A stretch of DNA of 64,000 bases from NCBI GenBank assembly GCA_033675545.1, contig JAWDGP010005101.1, positions 16,300-80,299 of the forward strand. The letters run 5' to 3'. The notes beneath the pieces are model-generated. The model ran no database searches, was not told the origin of the DNA, and saw only the letters and a program-made list of their open reading frames with translations. A program made the translations under genes and the position numbers. Positions 1 to 12,469 of the stretch are shown here, one piece after another (positions within the stretch are counted from its first letter, which is position 1; each line of letters starts with the position of its first letter). Source of the DNA: Elysia crispata (lineage: Eukaryota > Mollusca > Gastropoda > Plakobranchidae).

Positions 1-1037
1 TATTTCCTTTGCAATATTTTGACAAGTTTGTATTTATCAAAGTTTTGTAGATTTTGTAGGCTAATCTTAAAATAAGAGTCATGGTTGTGTTACAGTTACT
101 TATATGCTGTATAGCGGATGACAATTTAAATATAATTCAATAAGATTGGATGAGCCTTGCGCAACAACTATAAGTTTTAAGCTGATATCTGCAAGAACTT
201 TATTGTTGAAGAATATCTTAATTTACTATTCATGACACATTGTGGTATCTTTTTGTTTGTGTTGAATTGTGCACACCCTTGAGCATTTGTATCAGTCTAA
301 GCCATTCCAAGTGTTGATGCTGTCACTGCAATTGCAAGTGGAAACTAAGAAAACTGAATTTTACTAGCATATGTCTTGTAAAGATTTTATTTTATAATTG
401 TCTAAAGCAACAGCATTGTTAGCTCTTGTTTTTATGGTAATCATATTCCCTCTACATTCTCTGTCAGAATGTTTTTATCCTGTATGCATGGCACTTTTCT
501 ATACGAAGCTCCATATAATTGAGAGTAGCTTCGTATGTGCTGCTTTTTTTTAGGAAACTTAGGTTATGAAGTGAATAATTACTTTTAATTTGAGAGCTCA
601 CATATCATTCCTTTCTCTGATTATAATATTTGTCGTTTCGTTTTATAAGTGTTTGGCTTTTTGTTTTCTTTTATTACATCACTTTTCTTTTTCAATGCTG
701 TTGTCTTGTCCATTATTAGATATCTGTGTTGTATTTCTGACATGCCTGTTTGTGGCAAAACTTTGCCATTTGTTGCCAATGTTTGTTTCCAGACTAGTTT
801 TTAAATTTTTCAAATTTCAAGGCCTTGCAATTGCAATGAATACCTCGACCCATCAGAATACAAAGTGTATTACTTTTATACAGTCCCTCCATCTTTTTAA
901 GTGTGACAGGGCCCTCTCAGGACTAAAGTAGACTTTTATATTGAAATTTCTCAATTTTTTGGCCAAAAACAAAAATTGAAAAAGGTCCCAGATTTACTTC
1001 AAATGTTCCATTCTTTACATTTTATTTTTTGTTTCAG
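1..1037. other. probable intron or 5' flank of the unidentified gene
   Basis: AT-rich sequence with no exon I can support. An open frame at 590-931 is a hydrophobic, codon-poor translation of T-rich DNA with no recognisable domain. A polypyrimidine tract and acceptor at its right end lead into the exon at 1038. Confidence 0.4.
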
Positions 1038-2142
1038 TAAAGTCAAAGTTCTGTTCAAGTTTACAAAAGCTGGTGGCAACAGAAGTGAAGAGGACACAAA
1101 GAAACTTTTGCAGGTATGAAAGATACTCCTGTGTGGACGATTTTTTGGGGCAAAGTGAATAATCTTGTTTGTGGCAAGTTCCTTTAGTGGGCAAAGGATA
1201 ATAGGTTGAGTGTGTGCATGTGTTTATATTTTAAGCTTAGCTTTCCTCATTTACAGTATTACATATGCATACATCATGCCTGGGTTCCTTTGATTTGTAC
1301 TTCTCAGATGCCTGGATCTAGTATGAGACTATCCAAATATACCCCTCTACTAGTTTGTGTGAAGAAAGATGTGCTTCTTGGTTAAGAGTATAAGGCACCT
1401 GAGATGATCGGTTCATTTCCAGATTTATTTACTGGCTTATGTGTGTACCTTGGTGAACACATACATTATGCAAGACATATTATAGTATCTATTTCCATAT
1501 GCCCTTTTACATGTAAACTTCCTTTTGAAGGTGACCTGCTATAGTCAGAAATAAAAATTATGATACATATAAATGTGTGGAAAGCAAGGTAAACCATATA
1601 GACGTTTGGATTTTGATTCACTGCAACTTAAGTATTATCCAAAACTGTATTTTCAGCTCTTTAAAAAAATGAAATAAACATAACACTAACTTTTTTATGT
1701 TATCAAAGATCAAATTAAAAAAACAGGATTTTGTTTTGAATGACATTTAGCTCATATTAGGCTTGTCCTAGTGTTGCCAGCAAGGTTGTGCTAAATTTGA
1801 TGCTGCAATGGATGAGTTCAAATCCACCATTTAACCTTAATAACTATTTTGTTTCTGTTAACTCTGTATTATTTATTCACAGTTCAGGTCTGTGGGTAGA
1901 TTCATGTGAAGTTAGTTACTTTGCTTTTATTTTTGAACGTTTGACCTAAAGTAATTTAATATAGCTTTTCTTAAATTTAGTAAGAAATCTCAACTAATCT
2001 AAGTTTATGCTCGTCTGGTCCTCAGATAGTTGGAGCTCGCAGTGAAGACAAACAGCTTCTCATGTTTTGGATGACAGGACTCAGTGTGCAGTACAGGGAA
2101 CATATCTTAGCAGCTTCAGCACCAGGAAATATTCACAAATAA
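1038..2142 (+). CDS. 3' end of an unidentified protein-coding gene (last two coding exons)
   Basis: Two exons join cleanly. Exon 1038-1113 follows a tttcag acceptor and ends CAG before GTATGA. Exon 2026-2142 follows a ctcag acceptor and ends in TAA. Together they encode about 63 residues: a basic stretch (KVKVLFKFTKAGG), an acidic segment (SEEDTKK), then LLMFWMTGLSVQYREHILAA and a short tail ending NIHK. The first exon carries one base of a split codon, so the gene continues upstream, outside the window or in an exon I did not find. I do not recognise the family and assign no function. Reading frame, phase and both splice sites agree, so a real terminal coding region is likely. Confidence 0.6.
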
Positions 2143-2799
2143 ACTCGACCTTCATAGTTCTGAGATGTGTCTTGTGTTGTGCCATTGCTGCTGCTTAAAT
2201 ATTATTGGTTCCCTGACAGTGAAGAGCTATGACATCTCTCATATGATTGACAAGTTTCCCTCACTTCAGACTTGTAAAACTTTATTCAATAATCAATTGA
2301 CCCTTGCCATTAATGATACTATGAGTGATTTGGCAAGTTCTCCTCTTTGGTGATTTAACAAGTTTCCTTGATTGTGAGCTATTCTATCGGTGATTTTACA
2401 AGTTTCCATCTAAATCTGAATTAATCTACTGATGATTTGACAAGTTCACCTCTTGTATGATATGACCAATTTCCCACACGGTGAATGAGTCTATCAGTGA
2501 TTTACTAAATTTTCTTGTCAGTGGACAGGTCTATTAGTTACTGGACAAAGTGCAATATTGTGATATTTTCCATGAACTGTTCTACAAATCTATTTGAGAG
2601 TGCCTTATAAAGTCAATGTTATTAATCGCAGCTTGGTTGTAGCTGGAATGGAGTGCTTGGAAAGAATGCATGTAAAATCTGTGTGAATGCTGATCAGTTT
2701 TGTATTATTCATTGGTTCTGAATTTAAATCGAGGGAAGCATTATTCTGAAATTGATATAATGAGTAAAGAATGTAACCAAATGCTTTTTTTTAATTAAA
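2143..2799 (+). other. 3' UTR of the unidentified gene, with imperfect internal repeats
   Basis: Follows the TAA at 2140-2142. It holds about six or seven imperfect copies of a motif like GTGATTTnACAAGTTTCC, near 2244, 2324, 2350, 2390, 2432, 2457 and 2497. Spacing is about 26 to 42 bp. An ATTAAA at 2794-2799 is a possible poly(A) signal. The UTR end is inferred only from that hexamer. Confidence 0.35.
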
Positions 2800-3136
2800 T
2801 CTAAACATAAGTCACATTTTGGTGCCACAAATTTTTTTCTTCGCTGATCTTCAAATTGATTTTTATGATTTTCTGAATTTATTGCTAGAGATTTTCTCAA
2901 TTGTCAAAAGATAATTACAGCATAATGAGTCTAAAAAAATTTATTTAGAGAAGGAGCCTTCAAAACCATACCTTGGTTTATTTTAGAGAGCCTCTTAAAT
3001 ATCCTTAGCAGATCTATCAGATGTAATGTGACAAATTTCTCTTTGTAGGAAGTCAAATCAACCATATGGCAGAGGCAATTTTATCTTGCAGAGTTGCAAG
3101 TCAAAGAGTATTTTATGACAATTCAGTTTGGTTTTG

Positions 3137-3139
<3 letters not shown>

Positions 3140-3169
<30 letters not shown>
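3140..3169. repeat. (TA)n microsatellite
   Basis: Uninterrupted TA dinucleotides over about 29 bases in non-coding sequence. Confidence 0.9.
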
Positions 3170-3173
<4 letters not shown>

Positions 3174-3419
3174 CATATGTGGATGTCTGTGCAATTTGTT
3201 GTCAATGCTATGCATTGTGTTGTATTATATGTACAGTGTTGAAGAAAAAATACTTTTTCAGATTAATAATAGATTTAATTTTTTTTTCTTTTTAGAACAA
3301 ACTTTATTTGAAAGATATACGAACATTATTAAAGAGTGTGTCATTGAAAATGACACCCTGAAACATTGTAAACTACAGATATCAAACCTCTCCTCTGTAG
3401 TCATCAATCCATCAGGTGC

Positions 3420-4165
3420 CATGCTTTTTAGCATAGGCAATCATGACTTTTCACGCATCTCTATCCCTTGCCGCTTTCAGTGCTTCTGTCACTCTTCCTA
3501 CTTTGAGCCATTTTGTTAATCCATCCAACATATTTTCACATCTTTTTCCCCTGAAGCATTTTCCTTTGATCATTCCAGTTGTCACAAGATATTCTAGTTC
3601 TTTTCTCATCACATGTCCTAAAAAGGTTAGTTGGTGTTATTTTATGAGTGATCTTGTTGTGTCGGCTTCTTGTAACACTAACACTGTTTCGTTTGATTTC
3701 TTTGCAGTCCATGAGATTCATAGCATCTCCATTTCTGTTGCATCTAGTTTCTTTCGAACTGTTTTGACATTGTCCAGGCCTCACATCTATACATCAGAAT
3801 GAGCTCAATATAGCACTACACGGCTCTTCATCTTGTGTGAAAAGAGATGTAGTTGTTAGTATTAATTTCAATCTCTGTAAATTCTTATTTGCTTGCACTA
3901 TTCTTTATGCAATTTCAATGTTGTTGCATTCATCCCTTGATATTAAAGTAACCAAGTATTGGACTTGATCCCTTTTCTTAAATTTATACTCATTGATAAA
4001 GATGTTGATCTATGAACACTCACTGTTTAATTAACGACCATTACTTCTGTCTTTTTGCTATTCAGTTCCAACCCTTTCTTTCTGCTTTCTTTTTAAACGC
4101 CTAATAATAATTGCAAGTCTTCTTTATTTTCTGCAACTAATACAGTGTCATCAGCGTACTCATAA
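3420..4165 (-). mobile_element. LINE (non-LTR retrotransposon) 3' fragment, copy 1
   Basis: Read on the minus strand, this is the C-terminal part of a LINE reverse transcriptase polyprotein, broken by stops and shifts. Recognisable strings are GHVMRKELEYLVTTGMIKG, then KRCENMLDGLTKWLKVGRV, then EALKAARDR and VMIAYAK. These match the tail of endonuclease/reverse-transcriptase elements common in invertebrate genomes. The same family recurs at 25440-26205 and 29110-29990 in the same orientation. The match to the other copies stops near 4165, where unrelated GC-richer sequence begins. Confidence 0.75.
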
Positions 4166-4740
4166 TAAAGTGATATTCTGATATATCTGAGGTTTCGCAG
4201 GAAAATCTTACGGGTCTTAAGCTTGACTACGACGTAATATTTTTAGACTGACCGACATCATTTGCATAAACTCCTCCCACTCTGCGGTACGTAGCATAAT
4301 CACTTTTCGCAAACATGCTAGCTCTTTCACTGAGAGCGTAACTGTTATGTAAGGGTTACATGATGACTGCCAGCGATGTTCTAATGCTACCGGTACTGAG
4401 TACTAGCCTGGACCAGGTTCAAGCGCGCTATGGAGAGTGTTTCCACTACCCCACTGCATGCTCACACAGTTACATTACGTAACAATCACATGATTTGAAA
4501 CAGTTTTACCAGTAGCAGCAGATTTCACTGGTCTAAACAGCTGACCAGACTGGCCAGGCCTAATGCTCGCTTGCGGCTTCTGATGTAAACAAGGCATGCC
4601 GATTTGCACATGTCACTAGGGAAACCACGTGTTTGTTACGTTATGACTCATACTTATGGTACGTAACTCTGTCTGCGAAACATGGCCATTGTAAAATAGA
4701 ATGTGCACGATTTGATTACATTGATTCTATTCTCAGGTAA
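4166..4740. other. GC-richer non-coding block with many ACGT-core palindromes
   Basis: Unlike its AT-rich surroundings, this block is balanced in base composition. It has TTACGTAA at 4475-4482, CACGTG at 4626-4631 and GGTACGTA twice, near 4287 and 4658. It starts where the LINE fragment breaks off and ends near remains of a transposase-like gene, so it is probably part of a mobile element. I found no clear terminal repeats or long open frame. Confidence 0.35.
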
Positions 4741-4829
4741 AATCTTTAAACTTCTTGCTCTGTGTCTGGAATCATATCCTCCAAGTTTATGTGTTCCATA
4801 GATGCATAAATAATTAATATGGTGTCAGG

Positions 4830-5697
4830 GCAGAGTTGTTAATAGAAGCTGTGGTGCACCAAAGGGATATATTTCATCAGCTTCATTAAGTCATTGCACT
4901 TCGGAGTTTTCATCTCACACCCTTTAATTAAAACTTGAATTTGCTCAGGTGTAGCTGCAACTGCTCTATTTTTTTTTTTGCAACAAAAGTAGATTTCTTT
5001 AAAGAGTATTTCTCTAGCCTTCATTTAGAGAGAGCCCTTTTTAATTGCATGCATTTCATTTGCATCCACTTCACAATTTCACAATCTTCGTTTTCCTTCA
5101 CATTGATCAAATTATTGTCTTGATCTTTTTAAGAAAAGAAAGCTATCCATCTTAAGTAGATCTTGTTACTCCTTTTCACGACGTTAAAGTACTGTGGTGG
5201 ACCAAAGACATGTGTGCATCTTTTCAGCTCTAATGAGATGTCTATGGTCAATTTCATTTACAAAAACAAAGAAACCCACTTTCTATATACTTCATGTCAA
5301 TTGGTTCCAGATTATACTTGTTATTTACTGCAAAATACATGGGTCATAAGACAGTTTCTATTTTGTCCATAACAGCAGTCACTGCAGGTAATTAGCTGTT
5401 TTTACTGAGCTGAAATTTCCGGTGTGAGGAAATTGTACAGGCAGGATGCAACATTTTCAGAACCTGTGCAGTCCTTACTCTCAGAGGCTCATTGTAGCTT
5501 TATGCTCTAAATAAGCATGTTTGCCCAGATTGTATACCCAGAGGTGCTGAAGGTAATATAATTCATTTGTTTTGAAATGGTGTTGGCAAGGTCCTCTCCA
5601 GATCAAAGGTAATGACTTTTACTCCTACATATTCTTTAGATATGAGGACATCTTGCATGAGGTAGGCCCTGGCATCTGCAGCCCGGTCATGGTGGTT
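4830..5697 (-). pseudogene. degraded transposase-like gene fragment
   Basis: The minus strand shows disconnected pieces of a protein type often seen in invertebrate transposon-derived genes. An upstream piece reads VKVITFDLERTLPTPFQNK, followed in another frame by LWVYNLGKHAYLEHKA. A weak middle piece contains VNEIDHRHL. The C-terminal piece reads CNDLMKLMKYIPLVHHSFY. From memory the family pattern is FDL..TLPTP, then LW.YN.GIH, then a terminal L..IP.VHH.FY. Stops and frame changes between the pieces show decay. I cannot name the superfamily with confidence. Confidence 0.45.
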
Positions 5698-5699
5698 TT

Positions 5700-7206
5700 T
5701 TTCTCTCTTGAAAATTGTATCCACTTCTTCTTCTTATCTCCTTCTTCTATGTGATCAATCTTTATTGTATAAACATCACAGCTTTTGTGTTGTTTTTTTG
5801 TTTTTGTTTTTGTTTTCAGTGCATCAAGATTCAAAATGTGTTCCAGGTTAAGAATGTTTGTACACATGGTGCTGCCAAACACCTTTACCCACGGTTAGTA
5901 GGTCTGTTGTTGGTGCGTATTTAGTTCTGATGGCAGAGTTGAGTAGCTTGTTGGATAACGATAAGATTGACGGAAAATGTGCAGATAGAATTTTGTTTCT
6001 TGTTTGTCTGATAAAATAACCTTGATTTGTTGTGATGCAAGTCCTTTACTTTTCATCTTTTTATTTGGCCTTCCAACAACGAGGAAACTACTGCATGTTC
6101 TTGTCCATTCCAGTCTAAGGCATAAAAATGATCATAGATGGTCTCTTTTGTAACTTTTTCTGTGCTTTTCATTCAATACCAGCAGACATTAGGGAAGAAA
6201 ACTTTTCTGAGAACAACTGTCTCTGTTCTGGTTTAAAAAATGACATATCTATTAAAAAGTCAAATGTTGATGGGGCATTTGAAATTATTCTTTAAATTTC
6301 TGCGTGTCATGTGGTATCTGAGGTAGTGAATGGTGCTACTTGCTACTACTCTTTTAATTTGTTTATGAGATGAATCAAGATTGATCTGTTTACTTTGCTT
6401 TCTGATTTGCAACTATAACACCTAGAATAACTTCTGTTTTTTTTAGAGAACACAATTGTGTCAAATGAGATCAATGCCGTGTTACAAATTTTGCTTGTGT
6501 GCTTGCTCATTGTGAAGGTGAAATTGGCGTAGGCACTATATATACTATTTTATATCCTTCAAGCGTCTTCAATTTGCGGGCAATAAGATGTACTGACTAT
6601 ATCTTTGACCTGCTAGATATATTATGTACAGATCAAATTTTGAGTGCAAGGTATGAATGGCAGAATCAATGTTATCATAAACCCTGAATTGTCAATCAAG
6701 GTGTTTACTGGAATAACAGAAGTGATATGGATTGCAAATTTTCCACAGTTTGTGTGTAGATCTGTTATACTTCAAGAAACTCAAAATTCCATTTGGCCCT
6801 AGGAATCATCTGTGGCATTAGACTGTAGGCCATCCAGAAAGTGCTACTTCATCTTTTATCTCACTGAACTTGACTGCATGGCAATTGGCATGTTTCACAA
6901 CCTGGGTTGTCAATTGTCACACTAGTCTCATATTTTAACATCTGCCAAACTTGATTTTGTATTCATAACATTGTTTGTGATATGAATAAACTATTACAAT
7001 ACAGAATAAACATTTTGATCTTCTGAATTTCCCTATCGAAAAAAACTACTGATATGTTTTTAACAAAAAAGGCGATCATCATTTTTATTTAAATTTTCTT
7101 CTAAACAAGAGTACACATAAAGCTAAGCTTGAAGGCTTTTCAAAGCACTGTGTGAGAGCTCAACTTTCGTGCATTTTATATCTAAATCAGTTATTTTTCA
7201 ATGACA
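5700..7206. other. intergenic, no supported feature
   Basis: AT-rich. A possible plus-strand exon after a tttcag at about 5819 gives an open frame to 5924, but I could not link it to a family or to other exons. Confidence 0.4.
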
Positions 7207-7208
7207 TA

Positions 7209-7755
7209 CAGTACACCTCGGACTCAACGAACTAGTTTGGTCATTTATAAAAGTTCGTTGAATACAAGGTTTGCTGGAGCCATGGCATAAGTCACCTGAA
7301 AGGAAGTAACTAACGTGTTTATAAAGCCATTCTTTACCCTTCCCACCATTGCCCAAGTTACCGTTGCTTTGGCTCTTTGATCTCATGCATTTGCTGCCGC
7401 TCCCTGCCCCCTTCCCCATCTCTTTTTATTGTCTTCTCCCTGCATGTCAATATTTGGCTTTCCTTACCTTTAGTATTACTATGGCATAATAGGTGCCCAA
7501 CTCTTTAAGCATTTCTTAACAGCCGACAGGGGACCTTTTGATTGAATTTCAACTGTATAGTTTCTAAGCAGAAAAGCATTTTATAGTGGATGTCATTACT
7601 TGTAGTTCGTTGAACCCAACGACTGGTCTTAGATTAGTTCGTTTGATGCAAGGTATTTTAAGAGAGCCAAAGAGGGAAAAAAAATGGGGATTTACTCTGT
7701 TCGTTGAATGCAAGGTGTTCTTTGAATCCGAGTTTGTTGCATTCGAGGTGTACTG
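7209..7755. mobile_element. pogo/Tigger-like MITE with TA target duplication
   Basis: The left end begins CAGTACACCTCG and the right end is its inverse complement (CGAGGTGTACTG). Twelve bases match exactly and about 21 of the first 25 match overall. A TA dinucleotide flanks each end (7207-7208 and 7756-7757), as expected for Tc1/mariner-class insertion. The CAG...CCTCG start resembles Tigger/pogo terminal repeats. The interior (547 bp in total) has no transposase frame, so it is non-autonomous. GTTCGTTGAA-type words recur inside near both ends, extending the terminal similarity. Confidence 0.7.
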
Positions 7756-7757
7756 TA

Positions 7758-8539
7758 TTAGCATTAATGTTATTATCCTAGGCTTAAATATCCACCATGC
7801 AAGTTCTTTATCCTAAAGGTCATAAGAGAAAGACATTCATTTGCGATTACCAAATCAAATTCTTGATTTCTGTTCCTACAGCGAACTTGTGCTCATGAAG
7901 TAACAAATATGTTACTTAATTGTCAAATTCTTAAGCTGGGGGAAAGTTTATAAATTGATTTAATACACCCAAAACTCAAGTTAATAATCATACATGCATT
8001 CTAGTTCATCACAATAATAGGTGTTTAGTATGCATTCTAGCATATTTTGTTCATCAGTCTGATATGAATATGATTTACAAGCTAAAAATTGTTTGCATAC
8101 ATCCCTGAATCACCAATATCAGTTGCGTCCATGAACCTTCGCAGATATTTCTGTATTTCTGTCGTTATTGATAGGCTATTTCAAAGTTTTTGTATTAAAG
8201 TTGCTAAAAGTCCATGTGAAAACCCTTCTGAATTTTGGTTCATCTTCAAATTACTTTTGATGATAAGTTACATTTTATACTTAGAAAAATTGTCAATATA
8301 TGTTTGTGGAATCCACTTTTATTTCTTTTGGTTATACTTGTTTAGTATTCAAGCAGCATGAGAGGTGACAGTGTCACCACTTTTGACGAAAAAGCAGCTA
8401 CTGCAACAAACCTGTAGCAACAGGGCCACAAGGTCAACTACTATTTAAGCAACTACCACTAGCAAGTGAATGAATTTTTGTCATGCAGCCATAAGTTTAA
8501 ACCACAGAGTCCAAAATTAAATTGAAAAGGAAAATTATT
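7758..8539. other. intergenic, nothing recognised
   Basis: AT-rich sequence between the MITE and the presumed 3' end of macroH2A. No coding or repeat signal I can support. Confidence 0.4.
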
Positions 8540-8545
8540 TTTATT
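8540..8545 (-). terminator. candidate poly(A) signal of macroH2A
   Basis: TTTATT on the plus strand gives AATAAA on the minus strand, preceded in the transcript by TCTGTAATAAAAAT context. It would define a 3' UTR of about 3.9 kb. A second AATAAA at 9792-9797 (minus) would give a shorter one. The choice cannot be made from sequence alone. Confidence 0.3.
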
Positions 8546-11500
8546 ACAGATGTGTACTGTTACATTCTACACAGCCAAACAAAGAACAAAAAAAAAAAAT
8601 ATAGACTGAATGGAAATTTGAAAGAATTGAATACATGTAGATTTTTCTTGTAATCAACATTATGTATCACCTTTAAAAATTGGAAAATAATATGATGAAA
8701 ATGTTATCACACACTGAAATTTTTTTCAACAGTAAAAAAAATTCATGATGCAACTTACTGGCTGACTGAAATTGCCACAGGCTAATACATGTAGACATCA
8801 CAGGGGGATCAATTCTTTTACATCTAGGCTGAAATAAATTTCTTAGATTCTGATCTTTTTAAATATTTAATTTAATTCTCATTAGCCTTAATAAATATAG
8901 AGAGTACCTCTAAAGAGGTCACAGCCTGTGAAATGGCAACAGTTATGAGCTTGGATATTTCTAGAGTGTTAGCTTCGAGTACGTTTATGTTCATTTATCC
9001 TCAAGATTAACAATTTTCCATTTATACATGTACAATTTGATTGGTTGATATGGCCTATCCACAACATATTTGTTTGCTGTTTTACAACAAGCTAGCCTTA
9101 AGTCGACCAGCGCTAGGTGGAGCATAGCACTTGGATTCCTTGGATCACAAGTTTGCATTTCCACAAAGAACTGTCCTGTAAACCTAAGGACAGGTGCTGC
9201 ACCTTACTGTCACTGGTGCTCCTAACTTTGCTTAAGATTGAAAAAGATGAAATTTCAACCAATGTCAGCTGAGAAAAGGAAAAATCCATAATGGACTAAT
9301 TGCACTATAAACAAGTTTTACAAAATAATATAATAAAGATCATAGTGTATACAGAGCAGGAGAGAAGATAAATGTCTAAAATACAAATTAACAAAAGGAA
9401 AGATAAACTACAATTTCCATATCTGGTCAATAACATAAATAAGGCAATGACATTTTCTGTTCCTGGCTATTGATATAAAGATCAAATCATGCAAAGTGCC
9501 TGTTAAAAAGTATTGTGATGATTAAAAGAAAGAAAAGCTAGGGATTTATAATATTTTTAAAAAGCAACAATAACAACCATGTAGCTAGTTAATTGCTACT
9601 CAAAGTTGATAAAATGAAACAAAATTTCTGATAACACAGACATTAATAATTATCAAGCCATAGCAATAATAAAATGGAATAAGCACAAACATAATAAAAA
9701 TTCTTGCCATAAACATGTAAACTTTAGGTGAACTTTTTTAAGATGGGATAAGAAGCAAGACCACAACACAATATTATGACCTGCTAAAGTTTTTATTCCT
9801 AAAATATGAAATTTCTGGTCAGAAATAGGGCTTTATTCTAATTTTCCTTTACAAACAATTTTTTCAGTCCTTAAAGCGCTGATACATACATTCACTCCAA
9901 ACTATGAGAACATCCAAGTAATCAAACAAACCAAAGAAAAAACAAATGTTTTAAAATATGCATACAAGACAAAAGCTTTGAATTAATGAGGATAAAAATG
10001 AGCAATTGCATGGTACAAAAAATGACATTGAACTGAACAAGTTTCATAAACCAATACACTTCACCCTTGACAAAATCATTCCAAGCAGAAACAACTGAAC
10101 TGTAACTACCAAAATGTAAATGTGGAGAACACAAGCATTGATTGGCATGTCCACTTGTGGTCTTGATCTTGATAGTTTTATTTCTCTTGAAGCCAGAATT
10201 GTTTATACTCAACATAAGAGTGTAATACAAAAAAAGTTGCTTATTTTTTTTTTTTTGCATAATTGAACAAATACCTCAAGCCATGGGTGGCTGCCTCTAA
10301 GCAATAGTGAATTATAATTTTCTAACTATATAATAGTATTGTCATCTAGTAATGCCTAGATGAGTCTATGAGAGTAATGGCACTTCATGAAGCAAGCCTG
10401 AAATTTATCCAGGATGGTATGATTGCTAGTGAATCTGATGGCTGAGGTAAGATGACCTTCCAGGGAAGGAAGTAAGATAACATAAACTTATATTAAAATT
10501 CTACAATTTCATCACAATAGAATATGCTGCCTTGCATTGAGATGGACAATTGTATTCTTTTTCAATATTGATGAAAAAATGCTTAGATGGTGGAAAACAG
10601 ATAAAGCACTTGCAATATTAAATATGCCTCGATCTCAGAGAGCATGTTGCAGAGCTTACCTGATAACAATTTGTGCATAGGTCTACAGTAACATAGACTT
10701 CACTATCGCATAGAAGTTAATGATTTAAACCACTAATGTATCGTATGGAAATGCTTGATCATGAAAAGACTTGGCTGGACTAAGTAACCCTTTGAAGCTA
10801 CAATCAAAGAGAATGATGATGCCGAATACAATCAATCAGTAGTGACATCCCTTTGCACTTTTGTTAGTTTTTAATATTAAGAGAAAGCCTCTGTAGTATA
10901 TATAGGAAATGAGAAGAGATTATTATATGTGATGTTCCTGATAATTTAGTCTTTTGCACCTTTCTTCCTCTTGTTATATCTTATAATCTAAGTAGAAGAT
11001 AAAGGACTTGTTCTGGTAGCCTAAATCTTCACTGTGAGAATAAGGCTGCACTTAATGAAAGACTATTAGCTAAAATCTCACCCATATAATTATCCTACTG
11101 AACTTTTTTATACCTACCACCGGGGAGGAGGGGGTAAAAATAGGTAAATGAGAAACAATGATATTCATGTTATTTATGCATTGTAGTGATCCAATGATAA
11201 GATAAAATACTTAGAAATCATCTAAATATGCTCAATGTCAGAATAAGCAACATCAGAAAAAAACCTGTCAATATACACTTTGAAATCTGTGTCTTGATAT
11301 TACAGATAATTAAAAGTTGTTGATGCTGCATTGTTTTCTTCAAATGATGTCTCTCTGAAAAGCCTAAAATCATGAGCCACTTTAGATGTGAAAGCCATAG
11401 TACTCTAAAAAAATAATACAAATGCTTTGAGTTTGAAATGTTTAAACAAACAGCCACTTGCATCTCAAGCCAAGTAAAAAAGAAAGTTACAGAATTAAAA

Positions 11501-12469
11501 TTTGTGCCTACCTCTGTTTTTTTTGTTTATATCTTAGCCCTCAAAGCTCTTTTAGATTGCAGACAGCTCTATAAACAGTAACTGACAGTAATTCAGAGCA
11601 AGAAATACACAAATTCAACTTGCATATTTTCTATAGATACAGATCTATGAATTTACGATTGAAGCAACGTTAGGCTTGGCAGTGCTGTGTCATATAATCT
11701 TCACTGGGTGGCACTCAGAAAGGTAGGCTATGTTAGGTACTCTATTATCCTGGGTGAGTTGGGATTAACTCTTGTCCCTCTCACATGGTCTCCAATCATG
11801 CTATTGAGAGTAGACAGTGCAAAATCCTTTTCCCACAGGTTTGGTTTTCAAGCCATAAAGTTGTTTTGTTTTTTAAATCTCTTTTCTCGCTTCCCTCCTA
11901 TTGGAAGTTTAACTGAGAACACCTGTTCTGTGTCTGAATACAATGAAATATATTTTTACAGTCTAGAAATTACTATTTAACAACTGAGGAAAGAACTTGT
12001 GCAAATGGAAAATTTTAAATTAGAATGTGAAAGCGCACAAAAATAAGCAGTAAAATAAAAATAAATAATTAATAAGAAATAATTTATCTGCATCACAAAC
12101 ACAATATATTTCCCAAGCTTTTTGGGCTAACATTTCAATTTTTCTTGTGTTAGCAAAACACAATAAACTTGACCATAAAAAAAATTTAAAAAAAAAAAAA
12201 AAACCATGCTGCCCTAATTGCCCATGGCAAAAAGGGCAGTAAGTAAGTAATAAAAAAAAAAAAATATTTGATAATTTCATAATAATATAAACTAACGTAG
12301 TATAACACAAGTAAAGACTTACAATATGATTACTACACATAAAGATAATAAAACCTATTGAAAGAAAATCTCCCATTATGACAGATGTAAGATAGAAATG
12401 AATGTAAACACATATATTCTGGTGCAAACTTTAAATATGGGGAGAACTAGCAATCAGTATCAAAGAGGC
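8546..12469 (-). other. presumed long 3' UTR of macroH2A
   Basis: No exon, repeat family or open frame with a recognisable product lies between the macroH2A stop codon at 12470-12472 and the candidate poly(A) signal. The sequence is AT-rich with several homopolymer runs. Its assignment to the UTR is inference. Confidence 0.3.

Noticed and set aside
1760-1845. tRNA-like stretch with a GTTCAAATCC B-box-like word
   Set aside because: No cloverleaf could be folded and the A box is weak; at most a very old SINE remnant.
5819-5924. Possible coding exon after a tttcag acceptor
   Set aside because: Open but without homology I recognise, and no partner exon in phase was found.
8546-12469. Several open frames of 70-135 codons between the macroH2A stop and 8.5 kb
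   Set aside because: Hydrophobic or Lys/Asn-rich translations of AT-rich DNA, with no splice context or family motifs.
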